From: Monoraphidium neglectum
Lineage: Eukaryota; Chlorophyta; Chlorophyceae; Sphaeropleales; Selenastraceae
Direction of reading: 5' to 3'
DNA length: 10,712 nt
NCBI RefSeq assembly: GCF_000611645.1
Contig: NW_014011579.1
Span: 1-10,712, forward strand
The translations under genes and the position numbers were made by a program. The notes beneath the pieces were generated by a model. That model was not told the DNA's origin. It made no database searches and saw only the letters and a program-made list of their open reading frames with translations. Every line of letters starts with the position of its first letter. Position 1 is the stretch's first letter. Shown in pieces: positions 9,775 to 10,712 of the stretch.

Positions 9775-10660
9775 TGCTGCAGCAGGATATGCTGCTGCAC
9801 CTGCCGCTGAAGTGCGGTGAACGTCGCAAAGGATGGCTCAGAGCCGGGCAGGGTGGGCTGGTTGGCGCTGGCCACTGCCAAAAACCTTGGGAAGCGGGAA
9901 GGGGACAGACGTGTGGGTTGCATGTGTCAGCATGTATGGTCCATCACAGAGCCCATGACGCCCCGATGATGCGCGCGATGCGATTGGAGAAGCAAGGGGT
10001 CCGCACGCCCTGACTCACTGTGCGTAGCCGCCTGACAAGCCGCCGCCGCCAGCCTGCTGCGCGTGGTACGGGCTCCTCGGCTGCGGCGACGCGCCGCCCG
10101 GCTTCCCAGGGCTGGGTATGCTGCTGCTGCCGCGGCTGGGGATGTTCCAGATCAGGCCGGCCCGGCAGCTGCCCTCGGATCCCAGCGGCGACATGTCCCC
10201 CCGCTGGTGCCGCGCCTGCCCCGCCTGCGGCGCCCGCGCGCCCGGGCCCGCGTCGTCATCAGAGGCGAAGGGGGGTGATGTGGAGAAGGGCGCCAGCATG
10301 TCCGCCTCGTCAGCGTCCGTCCCGCTGCCGTCGGCGCCGCCCGGGCTGGCGGCGCCCTCGGCCGCGCGCACCTGTGTGTCACGCGCGTGTGCGCCCCCAA
10401 GAAGGAGGCGGAGGGACGGACCGTCAGTGTTCGCCGCGTTTGCAAATTTGGCTTGTGCAGCGGCAGACGGGGCAACGGACGCGGCAGGTGAGTGCGGCGC
10501 CGAGGTCGTCGGCGCTGCCGGCGCGCCGCCGTCAGCGCGGCGGGCGCGCAGAGGCGGTCGCGTGGCGTCGAAGCGCGCTGCGCACCTCGGGACCGTCCGC
10601 AACCTTTGCTGCGTGAAACGCACTCAGCTGCCAGCCGAACCCCATGCGCGCTGTCGACAT
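7372..10660 (-). CDS. Glutamine-rich low-complexity protein, about 654 residues (6 exons, 5' end uncertain)
   Basis: Family not recognised. Proposed exons on the minus strand: 10660-10586, 10371-10019, 9867-8919, 8505-8331, 8090-7783, 7476-7372 (TAG); they sum to 1965 nt with all phases matching. Donors include CA|GTGAGT (10018), CAG|GTGGGC (8918) and C|GTAAGC (8330); acceptors include CACACAG, CCATCAG and ATCTGCAG. The product has an acidic/Ser-Pro N-terminal part (residues 26-143), Q25 (173-197), Q19 (259-277), P9-Q8 (364-380), Ala tracts, and a C-terminal region rich in Met, Pro, Gly, Phe and Tyr (such as [14 protein letters not shown] and [14 protein letters not shown]). It is therefore largely disordered and prion-like; such composition is common in algal transcription or RNA regulators, but no DNA- or RNA-binding fold is visible. 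The frame stays open upstream of the ATG at 10660 to the window edge, so more exons may exist. Without the last splice it ends at 7771 (623 residues). Confidence 0.7.
7478..7482 (+). terminator. Possible TGTAA for the speculative small gene
   Basis: About 147 nt after the TGA at 7329. It coincides with the antisense of the acceptor (TTACAG) of the last exon of the minus-strand gene, so it may be incidental. Confidence 0.2.
7628..7632 (-). terminator. Candidate proximal (intronic) poly(A) signal TGTAA of the polyQ gene
   Basis: Minus-strand TGTAA about 139 nt after the alternative stop TGA at 7773-7771. It lies inside the proposed last intron (7782-7477), so its use would give a shorter isoform. 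Confidence 0.4.
8471..8487 (-). other. G-quadruplex motif in exon 4 of the polyQ gene
   Basis: The minus (mRNA-sense) strand reads GGGGGCGGGCGGGCGGG: four G-runs of at least 3 with single-base loops. It lies 19-35 nt inside the exon after the acceptor at 8506 and encodes a Gly/Arg patch (KGGGRAG). Confidence 0.75.
8561..8739. repeat. 179-bp uninterrupted alternating purine-pyrimidine tract
   Basis: Begins ATGTGTGT, then (GC)n at about 8569-8591, (GT)n at about 8591-8629, GCGT/GCGC units, and repeated GCATGCGC blocks at 8701-8734. Purine and pyrimidine alternate without a break from 8561 to 8739, the composition known to favour Z-DNA. Less perfect GT/GC repeats continue to about 8785. Confidence 0.95.
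8850..8909. repeat. Pure (CAG)20 / (CTG)20 trinucleotide tract in an intron
   Basis: Twenty uninterrupted CAG units on the plus strand. In the sense of the minus-strand gene this is CTG, starting 9 nt after the donor GT at 8918. Unlike the two long exonic tracts it has no interruptions. Confidence 0.95.
9156..9206 (-). repeat. (CCG)9 followed by (CAG)8, coding P9-Q8
   Basis: On the plus strand, eight CTG units (9156-9179) abut nine CGG units (9180-9206). In the minus-strand frame they encode nine Pro then eight Gln, all codons identical. Confidence 0.95.
9465..9521 (-). repeat. CAG/CAA tract coding Q19
   Basis: Nineteen Gln codons in the minus-strand frame: a pure 11-unit CAG core (9468-9500) plus CAA interruptions at 9465, 9501 and 9513. 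It is followed by Tyr and two further Gln. Confidence 0.95.
9705..9779 (-). repeat. CAG/CAA tract coding Q25
   Basis: Twenty-five Gln codons with an 11-unit pure CAG core (9738-9770) and CAA interruptions at 9711, 9726, 9729, 9735 and 9771. It lies about 30 residues after the start of exon 3, preceded by a short normal-composition segment ([14 protein letters not shown]) that could form an amphipathic helix or coiled coil. Confidence 0.95.
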
Positions 10661-10712
10661 CTCTACAAGCCCCCTTGTTGGCCCCCCGAGCCACCCACGA
10701 GTGTCTCTGCCC

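Noticed and set aside
9026..9829. Poly-Ser, poly-Cys, poly-Leu and poly-Ala frames over the CAG/CTG tracts
   Set aside because: Out-of-frame shadows of the Gln tracts. The Gln frame alone links in phase to flanking exons and has sensible intervening sequence.

Overview
The window looks like nuclear DNA of a GC-rich green alga, most likely a chlorophyte. The evidence is GC-ending codons, many short GT-AG introns with GTGNG-type donors, long CA/GT and CAG/CTG microsatellites in introns, and TGTAA motifs (the chlorophyte poly(A) signal) downstream of the stops. The species cannot be named from the sequence. Nothing suggests a bacterial, organellar or viral origin.

Layout. (1) Positions 19-4978 (+): the last 13 exons of a half-size ABCG transporter. 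The gene enters from the left; its Walker A exon(s) lie outside the window. All 13 exons join in phase to give 465 residues and a stop. They run from just before the ABC signature through Walker B, the H-loop, six membrane segments and a Cys-containing external loop. (2) 4979-6992: a probable 3' UTR with TGTAA at 5631, then about 1.3 kb without a convincing gene. That stretch holds a perfect GNRA-loop hairpin, a low-GC patch and a 71-bp tandem duplication. (3) 6993-7331 (+): a speculative two-exon small gene of 89 residues. (4) 7372-10660 (-): a gene convergent with the transporter, encoding a long, low-complexity, glutamine-rich protein. Six exons join in phase to about 654 residues. The 5' end may continue past the right edge.

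The two main genes show no functional link; they are simply convergent neighbours. The most interesting part is the minus-strand gene. Its exons carry interrupted CAG/CAA (polyQ) tracts. The intron that follows carries a pure, oppositely oriented (CTG)20 tract 9 nt after its 5' splice site, plus a 179-bp uninterrupted alternating purine-pyrimidine tract (Z-DNA type). Its 3' end has two plausible terminations, each followed by TGTAA at about 135-140 nt. No RNA gene, CRISPR array, insertion sequence or recognisable defence or biosynthetic system was found.
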